From assembly GCA_021648425.1 (NCBI GenBank), contig JAKISV010000056.1, positions 1-14,672 of the forward strand: a stretch of 14,672 nucleotides of DNA. Direction: 5' to 3'. This document shows positions 6,393 through 13,281 of the stretch, piece by piece (positions within the stretch are counted from its first letter, which is position 1; every line of letters begins with the position of its first letter). The DNA comes from Rhizobiaceae bacterium (GTDB lineage Bacteria > Pseudomonadota > Alphaproteobacteria > Rhizobiales > Rhizobiaceae). Position numbers and translations under genes: made by a program. The notes under the pieces are model-generated. The model had not been told where the DNA came from. It was given only the letters and a program-made list of their open reading frames with translations, and did no database searches.

Positions 6393-7697
6393 ATGAAATA
6401 TGTGTTCCTGCTCCTGTTGGGTTTTGTGTTGCCAACCGTAAATATCAGCTCTGCCCAGGCAGTTGAAATACAGCAATTTACCACGCCTTTGGGTATCAAG
6501 GTTTATCTTGTCGAGAATTACACCTCACCCATTATAACGCTTTCATATTCATTCGCCGGCGGGGCTACCCAGGACCCCAAGGGAAAAGTAGGCGCCACAC
6601 GATTGCTTGCCGCCATGCTTGATGAGGGTGCTGGTGAGTTTGATGGTCCACAGTTTCAGGCGAAAACGGAAGAACTGGGCATGGAAATAGGTTTCTCAGC
6701 CGGTCGCGATTATTTCACAGGTAGCATGCAAACCTTGTCTGAAAATTCAAAACAGTCCTTCAACCTGCTGCGTCTTGCTCTGAACCAGCCAAGATTTGAT
6801 GACCAACCCATGGAAAGAATGCGTCAGGCGATGCTGTTGGGCTATAAAAGAGCTGAAAATAGCCCAGGCTCAATCGCTGCAAAAACCATTCGCTCCGTTC
6901 TTTTCAAGGATCATCCTTACGCACGCCCAACCAATGGCAATGCCGAAGGTGTCGCCACTTTGAACCGGGAAGATCTGGTAAAAATCCATCGCCAGCTGCT
7001 GGTTAAAAAAGGCCTGGTAATTGGCGTTGTTGGTGCAATCAGCCAACAGGAGCTTGCACCGGTAATAGATATGGTATTTGGCGATTTGCCGGAAAAATCA
7101 GACTTGAAAACAATTACTGATGCCAGTCTTGAATTTGGTGAAGATATCAAAAAGCAATTTGATACTCCCCAGTCGATCATCAGCTTTGCCTTACCGGGGT
7201 TGAAACGTTCAGATCCTGATTTTTTCGCCGCCTATATCGTAAATCACATTTTGGGCGGGGGGACATTTTCTTCAAGGCTTTATAATGAAGTGCGCGAGAA
7301 ACGCGGGCTGGCCTATTCGGTATATTCGCGCATAGCCACTTATTCCAATGCCGCATTCACCCTTGTCAGTTCAGCCACCGCCACCGATCAGGTGGAAAAG
7401 ACCATTGAGATTATCAGTACAGAACTCAAACGTATGGCCGACAATGGCCCCACGGCAACGGAACTGGAAGCTGCTAAAAAATATATCATTGGTTCCTACG
7501 CCATCAGGAACCTGGATAGCTCTTTAAAAGTCGCCAGTGTGCTGGTTGCCATCCAGCAGGTAAATCTGGGAATTGATTATATTGATCGCCGCGCACAGAT
7601 AATTAATTCCGTTACCCTGGAAGATGTCAAACGCGTTGCAGCCAAATTGCTAAAACAAAAACCCACCATGGTTGTAGTTGGCGCCACAAACTCCTAA
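6393..7697 (+). CDS. Secreted M16-family protein, non-catalytic substrate-binding subunit
   Basis: 434 residues, with a signal peptide (MKYVFLLLLGFVLPTV, likely cut after AQA at residue 23). It has the two-domain M16 fold pattern, but the zinc motif is lost: aligned with GIAHYLEHLMFKG of the upstream protein, this one reads GATRLLAAMLDEG, giving Arg70, Ala73 and Ala74 in place of His, Glu and His. It keeps the C-terminal substrate-binding Arg and Tyr in EVREKRGLAYSVYS (Arg301 and Tyr308). It therefore should be inactive alone and act as partner of the upstream protease, as MPP-alpha does for MPP-beta. The ATG at 6393 gives a signal peptide directly; an in-frame TTG at 6381 would add four residues and is less likely. 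The 20-base spacing implies co-transcription and roughly equal expression. Confidence 0.92.
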   Translation: MKYVFLLLLGFVLPTVNISSAQAVEIQQFTTPLGIKVYLVENYTSPIITLSYSFAGGATQDPKGKVGATRLLAAMLDEGAGEFDGPQFQAKTEELGMEIGFSAGRDYFTGSMQTLSENSKQSFNLLRLALNQPRFDDQPMERMRQAMLLGYKRAENSPGSIAAKTIRSVLFKDHPYARPTNGNAEGVATLNREDLVKIHRQLLVKKGLVIGVVGAISQQELAPVIDMVFGDLPEKSDLKTITDASLEFGEDIKKQFDTPQSIISFALPGLKRSDPDFFAAYIVNHILGGGTFSSRLYNEVREKRGLAYSVYSRIATYSNAAFTLVSSATATDQVEKTIEIISTELKRMADNGPTATELEAAKKYIIGSYAIRNLDSSLKVASVLVAIQQVNLGIDYIDRRAQIINSVTLEDVKRVAAKLLKQKPTMVVVGATNS

Positions 7698-7701
7698 ATT
7701 A

Positions 7702-7728
7702 GGTTACAGTAGGTTCGAACTGGTTCGA
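7702..7728 (+). repeat. Three GGTT motifs at exact 10-base spacing upstream of the patatin gene
   Basis: GGTT starts at 7702, 7712 and 7722; the last two copies extend to GGTTCGA. This places the same short sequence on the same face of the helix in the 64-base gap between the second M16 gene and the patatin gene. It could be a binding site for a regulator, or chance. No clear -10/-35 pair was seen beside it. Confidence 0.35.
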
Positions 7729-7750
7729 GAATACTGCAATTAAATTGAAC

Positions 7751-7755
7751 AGGTG
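7751..7755 (+). promoter_or_regulatory. Shine-Dalgarno site that fixes the patatin start
   Basis: AGGTG lies 6 bases before the ATG at 7762. The in-frame GTG at 7753 falls inside this site, so 7762 is the more likely start and places the protein's glycine-rich motif close to the N-terminus as usual in the family. Confidence 0.7.
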
Positions 7756-7761
7756 TTGAAA

Positions 7762-8589
7762 ATGGTAAAAATCGGCCTGGCATTGGGTGGCGGTGGTGCA
7801 CGTGGAATAGCCCATATTCATGTGCTGGAAGCTTTTGATGATCTGGGCATCAAGCCGGTTGTTATTTCTGGTTCCTCCATTGGCGGTATTATCGCAGCAG
7901 GCTATGCTGCAGGCATGAGCGGGGCAGAAGTACGCGAGTTTGTAATTCGAACTTTTTCCAAGGGTTCCAATGTCATTTCGAAATTATGGAAACTGCGCCC
8001 GGCCACCCTGGGTAATATTTTTGATGGTGAAAAAAAGCGATTTGCAGAATTTGATCCACTGAAGATAATGAATGCATTTATGCCCGAAGAAATCCCGCGC
8101 GATTTTGCCTCGCTGAAAATTCCGCTCAAAATAGTCGCCGCTGATTTTTATAATATGAGCGAAATGGTTTTAAGTGAAGGCGATCTGTATCAGGCACTGG
8201 CAGCAACTGCCGCTATCCCGGTGATGTTTCGTCCGCAAAAAATAAACGGCAGACTGGTGGTTGACGGCGGTATTTTAAATCCTGTGCCATTTGATGTTTT
8301 TGAAGAAAAGCTTGATCTGATCGTCGCTGTGGATGTGGTCGGTCGACCGGTTGGCGAAAACCCGCAAATGCCCAAACGCATCGAATTGGGCTACGGAACC
8401 ATGCAACTGTTGATGCAGCGCATCACCAGCCTGAAGGTAGCACAACAAAAACCTGACTTGATGGTCAGGCCGAATATTCATGAATACCGGGTGATGGATT
8501 TCCTCAAAACCGAAGAGATTTTGTGGAATACTTTCGAAACCCGCCAGGACACCCGCCAGCGGCTGGAAGTGTTGCTCAAGGCACTGTAG
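7762..8589 (+). CDS. Patatin-like phospholipase, RssA type
   Basis: 275 residues, typical for short bacterial patatin-like serine hydrolases. The oxyanion-hole motif GGGGARG (residues 9-15) sits right after the first strand, the nucleophile elbow is GSSIG (Ser39), and the catalytic Asp is in VDGGILNP (Asp168); together these form the Ser-Asp dyad. No signal peptide is visible, so it is expected to be cytoplasmic or membrane-associated. The family hydrolyses acyl chains of phospholipids or lysophospholipids. It follows the M16 pair on the same strand with a 64-base gap. Its last 14 bases overlap the 3' end of the convergent MATE gene. The natural substrate and biological role cannot be read from the sequence. 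Confidence 0.92.
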   Translation: MVKIGLALGGGGARGIAHIHVLEAFDDLGIKPVVISGSSIGGIIAAGYAAGMSGAEVREFVIRTFSKGSNVISKLWKLRPATLGNIFDGEKKRFAEFDPLKIMNAFMPEEIPRDFASLKIPLKIVAADFYNMSEMVLSEGDLYQALAATAAIPVMFRPQKINGRLVVDGGILNPVPFDVFEEKLDLIVAVDVVGRPVGENPQMPKRIELGYGTMQLLMQRITSLKVAQQKPDLMVRPNIHEYRVMDFLKTEEILWNTFETRQDTRQRLEVLLKAL

Positions 8590-9949
8590 GTGCCTTTCCA
8601 GGCAGATTCCTGATTACCCGAAAACACACAATCACTGCCCCTACGCCGAATAATATCCCGCCAACACCATATCCGGCAAGCGCGCCCTCTGCCCCCCACC
8701 GCGAACCATACCAGACAAAAGGTATCGTGCCGATTGTCGCACGGCCCCAATTAAATAGAGTTGATAAATATGGATAGCCTAGATTGTTGAAAGCTGCATT
8801 GGCCACAAACAAGCCACCCTGAAATATGTAAGTTCCACCAATAATCAGACAAAAGAATTTCACCAGGCGGGCCGCTTCATCTGACAGTTTAAACACAGTA
8901 ACTATCTGGTCGGCAAATATCGCCAGAATTGCCCACATGATCATGGTGTAAATGAAAGTAAACAGCAGGCTATTCCACATGGTCGCGGTAATTCGATCTA
9001 TTTTTTGCGCCCCAAGATTTTGCCCCAATATCGGTCCTACCGCAGCCGAAAGCGTAAACACCGCAACAAATGCCAGCGGCACCAGTCGCCCGATAATTGC
9101 CCACCCGGTGACAGCTCCATCGCCAAATTGCGACATGATAGAAGTCACATAGGCATTGCTCACCGGTGTAGCCACCTGGGTGAGCACAGCAGGCACCGCG
9201 ATAAACAGATAGGGTCGAAACAGACGCGACATTTGTTGCATGCTTGGCATCGCGATCATTTTGTGAATATGCCAAACACCATAAAGTCCCACCACCACCA
9301 ATACGACACGCGTCATCACCGTGGAAATAGCAGCGCCGCGTACACCCAATTCAAAATAGAAAATTAATATAGGGTCAAGAATGGCAGCAACAATGCCCGC
9401 GCTCAAAGTCACATACATTGCACGCTTCGCATCACCCCTGGCCCGCAACAGGCCTGAGCAGCACATACCAAATCCCATCATCGGAATAGCGGGCGTGACA
9501 ATACGCATGAAATCCAGAGCTACTTCATGGGTGTAGCCACTGGCACCCAGCAGACTGAGTATTGAGCCCAGGAACGGGAACATGATCAAGGCAGTTGCGA
9601 TGTTTATTATGGCAATAAATATCAGCGTCGTACCGCTGTCTGTTTTGGATTTTTCAATATCCCCCGCCCCCAGTACCCTGGACACAATTGCGGTAGAAGC
9701 TATGGTAAAACCAATGCTGAGCGAAACTGTAAAGAACATGATAGTCGAGGCATAGCCAACTGCCGCCGTCAGCTCCTGTTTCCCCAGTCGCGAGATATAA
9801 AACAGGTTTAAAAGATCAACAGCAAATATAGACACCAGCCCGATTGCCCCCGCCATTGTCATGTTGACAACATGGCGCATGGTCGAACCGGTGGTAAAAA
9901 CCGCCGGAGTTTTTCCGGTTTTCGGATTTTGTGATGATTGATCGGCCAA
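8576..9949 (-). CDS. MATE-family multidrug/cation efflux transporter
   Basis: Integral inner-membrane protein with about twelve hydrophobic segments in the multi-antimicrobial extrusion pattern. Recognisable blocks are GSTMRHVVNMTMAGAIGLV at the N-terminus, DLLNLFYISRLG, GYASTIMFFTVSLSIGF, ARGDAKRAMYVTLSAGI and ILGQNLGAQK. The family exports drugs or metabolites in exchange for Na+ or H+; the substrate is unknown. The start is uncertain. The frame runs open upstream to 10471, but beyond about 10000 it is an antisense shadow of pmbA. The first ATG is at 9880 (434 residues) and would cut into conserved sequence. A TTG at 9949, with AGGG upstream, gives 457 residues, close to the family's usual 450-460, and is preferred. 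The 3' end overlaps the patatin gene by 14 bases and the 5' end faces pmbA. Confidence 0.88.
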   Translation of the reverse strand: MADQSSQNPKTGKTPAVFTTGSTMRHVVNMTMAGAIGLVSIFAVDLLNLFYISRLGKQELTAAVGYASTIMFFTVSLSIGFTIASTAIVSRVLGAGDIEKSKTDSGTTLIFIAIINIATALIMFPFLGSILSLLGASGYTHEVALDFMRIVTPAIPMMGFGMCCSGLLRARGDAKRAMYVTLSAGIVAAILDPILIFYFELGVRGAAISTVMTRVVLVVVGLYGVWHIHKMIAMPSMQQMSRLFRPYLFIAVPAVLTQVATPVSNAYVTSIMSQFGDGAVTGWAIIGRLVPLAFVAVFTLSAAVGPILGQNLGAQKIDRITATMWNSLLFTFIYTMIMWAILAIFADQIVTVFKLSDEAARLVKFFCLIIGGTYIFQGGLFVANAAFNNLGYPYLSTLFNWGRATIGTIPFVWYGSRWGAEGALAGYGVGGILFGVGAVIVCFRVIRNLPGKAPTVP

Positions 9950-10029
9950 AAAGGGAAACCCTGAATGAGTAGTACAAAAAATCGTTATCAATCGGCCTTG
10001 TATAAGGTTGAGGAAAATCGAACACTTGA

Positions 10030-10056
10030 TGCAATTGCAATAGGCTACTATGCAAT
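10030..10056 (+). promoter_or_regulatory. TGCAAT cluster and dyad upstream of pmbA, possible operator
   Basis: TGCAAT occurs three times: 10030-10035, 10036-10041 and 10051-10056. The first two make the palindrome TGCAATTGCA. The second and third form an inverted repeat, ATTGCAATAG (10034-10043) and CTATGCAAT (10048-10056), that pairs except for one bulged A around a GCTA loop. It lies 10-36 bases before the pmbA ribosome binding site in the divergent region with the MATE gene. A regulator site or 5'-UTR hairpin controlling the lipid A operon is possible; no experimental link is known to me. Confidence 0.4.
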
Positions 10057-10074
10057 GAATAAAAAGGAATTCAT

Positions 10075-11418
10075 ATGTCTGCATCCATCCAATTGAATAG
10101 TTTAGAAGACCGGGCCGCCGAACTGGTCGCTCTTGCCCGCAAAGCCGGTGCCGATCACTGCGATTGCGTTGTAGCCAGGAGCCAATCCCTGAGCCTGTCG
10201 GTTCGTGAGGGGAAACTGGAGAATACCGATCGCTCCGAAAGCGACGAATTTTCCCTGCGGGTATTTTGTGATGGCCGCACCGCCAGCGTATTTGCCAATC
10301 AGGCAGCGGACATGAGAGAACTTTGCGACCGAGCAGTTGCCATGGCAAAAGTCTCGCCCAAAGACCCCCATGCCATGCTGGCCCCCAAAGAGCGCCTGGC
10401 GACAGAGCTTCCTGACCTGGATTTATTTGACGCCAATGACCCCAGTGTTTCTGCAATGACCAATCAGGCACTCCAATGTGAGGAAGCCGGGCTGAGTGTA
10501 GGTGGAGTGACTAAATCCATGGGCGCCAGTGCAGGCTGGGGTATGACCGGTTTTGTTCTGGCCACTTCAAACGGATTTTCAGGCAGTTATTCCCTGTCAC
10601 GCTATTCGTGCTCTGCTGCGATGATTGCCGGGGAAGGCACTTCGATGGAACGCGATTATGATTACGACACCGCAACCCATGCAGAAGATATGCAATCGCC
10701 CGAAAAAATCGGCAAATCAGCAGGAGAACGCGTGGTAAAAAGGCTCAACCCCAGACAGGTGAATAGCGGAGCCTATCCCGTAATTTTTGACCGCCGCCAA
10801 TCAAACGGGATATTGATGGCGCTCGCAGGTGCAATCAACGGTAGTTCGGTTGCGAGAAAAACCAGTTTTTTAATCGATAATATGAACGATCAAATCTGCC
10901 GCAATACCATCAACATTGTTTGCGACCCGCTCATTAAACGTGGATTGGGTTCGCGCCCGGTTGACGGGGAGGGGGTTTCCACCGCCGCTATTACTTTCGT
11001 TGACAATGGTGAGCTTAAACAATGGGTGCTAGATTGCGCCACCGCCCATGAACTGGGATTGCAAACCAATGCCCGCGCTGTTCGCAGCGGCTCTGGAACT
11101 GCACCGTCAACCACAAATCTCTACATGCAAAATGGTGAAACAAGCCTGGATGACATGATCGCGTCACTGGGCACCGGCCTTTATCTCAACGAAACAATTG
11201 GCCACGGCGTCAATATGGTCAATGGCGACTACTCAAAGGGTGCTGGAGGTTTCTGGATCGAAAATGGCGAAATCGCCTTTCCGGTCAGCGAAATCACTAT
11301 CGCTGGAAATCTAAAACAGATGTTCAAATCAATGACCCCGGCTAACGACCTTGAATTTAAAAACACGACAAACGCACCAAGCCTGCTGATGGAGGGAATG
11401 ACCATTGGAGGAAAATAA
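10075..11418 (+). CDS. pmbA: TldE/PmbA-type metalloprotease subunit
   Basis: 447 residues, normal for PmbA (TldE). In E. coli TldD and TldE form a heterodimeric zinc protease that trims unfolded or leader peptides, including the microcin B17 precursor and CcdA. The zinc-bearing subunit is TldD; this protein has no HExxxH and carries the TldE-type C-terminus (NETIGHGVNMVNGDYSKGAG, then ENGEIAFPVSEITIAGNL). The N-terminal part AELVALARKAGADHCDCVVARS followed by LSVREGKLEN is also characteristic. The tldD partner is not in this window. The ATG at 10075 is preceded by AAGGA (10064-10068). It heads the operon: its last 14 bases overlap the next gene. In related bacteria pmbA is found next to this phosphatase gene, though the functional link to lipid A genes is unclear. 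Confidence 0.93.
   Translation: MSASIQLNSLEDRAAELVALARKAGADHCDCVVARSQSLSLSVREGKLENTDRSESDEFSLRVFCDGRTASVFANQAADMRELCDRAVAMAKVSPKDPHAMLAPKERLATELPDLDLFDANDPSVSAMTNQALQCEEAGLSVGGVTKSMGASAGWGMTGFVLATSNGFSGSYSLSRYSCSAAMIAGEGTSMERDYDYDTATHAEDMQSPEKIGKSAGERVVKRLNPRQVNSGAYPVIFDRRQSNGILMALAGAINGSSVARKTSFLIDNMNDQICRNTINIVCDPLIKRGLGSRPVDGEGVSTAAITFVDNGELKQWVLDCATAHELGLQTNARAVRSGSGTAPSTTNLYMQNGETSLDDMIASLGTGLYLNETIGHGVNMVNGDYSKGAGGFWIENGEIAFPVSEITIAGNLKQMFKSMTPANDLEFKNTTNAPSLLMEGMTIGGK
11391..11396 (+). promoter_or_regulatory. Shine-Dalgarno site for the TTG start of the phosphatase gene
   Basis: GGAGGG lies 8 bases before the TTG at 11405, inside the end of pmbA. No ATG or GTG occurs in frame before the conserved N-terminal helix, so this site supports an unusual TTG start. 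Confidence 0.65.
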
Positions 11419-12196
11419 CGCTGGCGATCTGGCCCTGCTGGAAGAAATCATGGAAGGTGCCGGAAAAATCGCCATGAAATATTTCAAAGCCGAAAATGAA
11501 GTCTGGATGAAACCCGGCGATTCTCCCGTTTCACGCGCCGATATGGAAGTAAATTCCTTCCTCCAACTCCAACTCCTTGCAGCGCGTCCAGATTATGGGT
11601 GGCTGTCAGAAGAAAACGAAGATAGCGCCCGGCGCCTTGATTGCAAAAGAATATTTGTTGTCGACCCGATTGATGGCACCAGAGGGTTTATCAACGGGCG
11701 GGATCAATGGTGTATTTCTGTAGCTGTCGTCGAAGATGAAAGACCGGTGGCCGCCGTTCTTGAATGTCCGGCATTGAATGAACGCTACTCCACCATGAAA
11801 GGCAGCCCCTCTTTACTCAATGGCAGTCCCATTACTGCGCGCCATTCCACCAACATCGCTAAAGCCACAGGTTCATTAAAAATCAATGAGATTATTTCTG
11901 CTTCCCTGGCCGGGCGCGTTGAAGTAACAAAATTTGTACCTTCACTTGCCTACCGAATTGCAATGGTAGCAACCGGGGACATAGACGTCGCTTTTGCCCG
12001 ACCCGGGTCCCACGACTGGGATCTGGCTGCCGCTGACCTTATTCTGGCCAATGCCGATGGAAACCTGGTGGATGGCGACTGTCAGCTTTTGCGGTATAAT
12101 CAGCCACAGATCAAACGAAAGGGCCTGATCGCCTGCCAACGCGATATCTGCGATGATGCATTAGAACTTGCGAAATCCGTCGGTATTCTGCATTAG
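11405..12196 (+). CDS. cysQ: Inositol-monophosphatase-family phosphatase, CysQ type
   Basis: 263 residues. The family removes phosphate from 3'-phosphoadenosine 5'-phosphate, inositol phosphate or related small molecules with Mg2+. The metal-binding motifs are all present: WLSEENED (Glu70), DPIDGT (residues 87-92; Asp87 and Asp90) and SHDWDLAAADLIL (Asp206). The 3'-nucleotidase CysQ assignment is likely but inositol monophosphatase or a related sugar phosphatase cannot be excluded. The start codon is TTG, overlapping pmbA by 14 bases; the next in-frame ATG (near 11450) would remove conserved residues DLALLEEI. Tight linkage to pmbA and the lipid A genes matches rhizobial genomes as I recall them. 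Low start-codon strength may keep its dose below its neighbours'. Confidence 0.9.
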   Translation: MEENNAGDLALLEEIMEGAGKIAMKYFKAENEVWMKPGDSPVSRADMEVNSFLQLQLLAARPDYGWLSEENEDSARRLDCKRIFVVDPIDGTRGFINGRDQWCISVAVVEDERPVAAVLECPALNERYSTMKGSPSLLNGSPITARHSTNIAKATGSLKINEIISASLAGRVEVTKFVPSLAYRIAMVATGDIDVAFARPGSHDWDLAAADLILANADGNLVDGDCQLLRYNQPQIKRKGLIACQRDICDDALELAKSVGILH

Positions 12197-12233
12197 AGTA
12201 CCAGCAAAACACAATTGATTTGAAAGCAGGTCG

Positions 12234-12491
12234 ATGACAGGTAATTCTAAACCCGAGCAGGAAAAGCAACTACTTCATTTTGTCTTTGGCGGTGAACTTG
12301 AAGATCTGGAAGGTATCAGATTTCGCGATCTGGAAAATCTTGACATGGTCGGAATATATCCAAACTACAAATCCGCCCATAATGCCTGGAAGTCGAAAGC
12401 CCAGCGAACCGTTGATAATGCACACATGCGTTATTTTATTGTTCACATGCATCGCCTGCTTGACCCCCAATCAGATAAAGACTGTGACTGA
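12234..12491 (+). CDS. DUF4170 small conserved protein
   Basis: 85 residues without signal peptide, membrane segment or Cys pair. It matches the DUF4170 pattern closely: LLHFVFGGEL, the block RFRDLENLDMVGIYPNY, AWKSKAQRTVDNAHMRYFIVHMHRLLDP. The family is restricted, as far as I know, to alphaproteobacteria and has no known biochemical function. Its constant position just before the DUF374 acyltransferase and waaA suggests a role in or a regulatory link with lipid A or envelope lipid synthesis; this is inference from context only. Start ATG at 12234 has AGG a few bases upstream; the gaps to both neighbours are 30-40 bases, so it is part of the operon. Confidence 0.92.
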   Translation: MTGNSKPEQEKQLLHFVFGGELEDLEGIRFRDLENLDMVGIYPNYKSAHNAWKSKAQRTVDNAHMRYFIVHMHRLLDPQSDKDCD

Positions 12492-12522
12492 ATTTTCCCC
12501 AATGTGTCAGTGAAATTAGCCC

Positions 12523-13281
12523 ATGGAGGATAATCTCCAAAAATCAACCCAACCCGCCAGGCGCAAAACAGCGCGTTGGAAAAAAAATCTGGGTAAATCT
12601 ATTGCAAAAAGCAAATTGGCTGCTGCAATAATTTCCAAACTTGGTGTTGGTTATCTTGAATTCGTTTATTGGACCAACCGTTTTAGCGTTGAACCTGAAA
12701 ACGCTCTGGACGTTGCCACACCCCATCAACCGGCAATTCTTGCCGTGTGGCATGGCCAGCACATATTACTGCCTGCATTGCGAATTAACATGCCGGCATC
12801 AGTGATGATTTCACGTTCCTTTGATGGGGAAATTCAGGCCCGCATTGCTGAAGCCTATGGCGCCAAACCAATACGCGCATCGGGTGGCCGCGACAAAACC
12901 CGCATATTGGAAAAAGGTGGCATACAAGGATTTCGAGAAATGCTGAGTGCATTAGAGGCCGGGGAAAATGTCGTGCAAACTGCAGATATTCCCAAGGGTA
13001 CACCACGAAGAGCCTGCGAGGGTATTATACGCCTTGCGGCAAAATCGGGCCGTCCGATCATCCCGCTGGCGGTGGCCTCTTCCAGACGCTATACATTCAA
13101 AAAAGCCTGGGATGGGGCCACTTTTAACTTGCCATTTGGCCGCACGGCAATCTGCATGGGTGCTATGATCAAAGTGCCTGCATCAAAAGATAAATTCGAA
13201 GAATGCCGCATTGAACTGGAAAATGAATTGAATCAAATAACCAATAGAGCCTATCAGATGGTTGGGGCATCCCATGAGTGA
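12523..13281 (+). CDS. DUF374 lysophospholipid acyltransferase-like protein
   Basis: 252 residues. The DUF374 family belongs to the LPLAT acyltransferase superfamily. Recognisable are AVWHGQHILLP (His77 probable catalytic His), ISRSFDGEIQARIAEAYG, RASGGRDKTR and QTADIPKGTPRRACEGIIRLA, the equivalent of the DGPRGP block. The N-terminus is strongly basic (residues 12-32, many Lys/Arg) and hydrophobic segments are few, so peripheral association with the inner membrane is likely. The gene sits in front of waaA and overlaps it by 8 bases, which supports a role in adding an acyl chain to lipid A or a related lipid; the true acceptor is not known. The ATG at 12523 lacks a good Shine-Dalgarno site. 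Confidence 0.88.
   Translation: MEDNLQKSTQPARRKTARWKKNLGKSIAKSKLAAAIISKLGVGYLEFVYWTNRFSVEPENALDVATPHQPAILAVWHGQHILLPALRINMPASVMISRSFDGEIQARIAEAYGAKPIRASGGRDKTRILEKGGIQGFREMLSALEAGENVVQTADIPKGTPRRACEGIIRLAAKSGRPIIPLAVASSRRYTFKKAWDGATFNLPFGRTAICMGAMIKVPASKDKFEECRIELENELNQITNRAYQMVGASHE

Noticed and set aside
7711..7730. GGTTCGAAC and GGTTCGAGA, which look like tRNA T-loops
   Set aside because: No acceptor stem, anticodon arm or CCA end surrounds them, and the bases upstream are the coding end of an M16 gene.
9950..10471. Upstream extension of the MATE reading frame on the minus strand to a 631-residue protein
   Set aside because: The extension has no membrane or MATE pattern and lies antisense to the start of pmbA, whose coding is clear.
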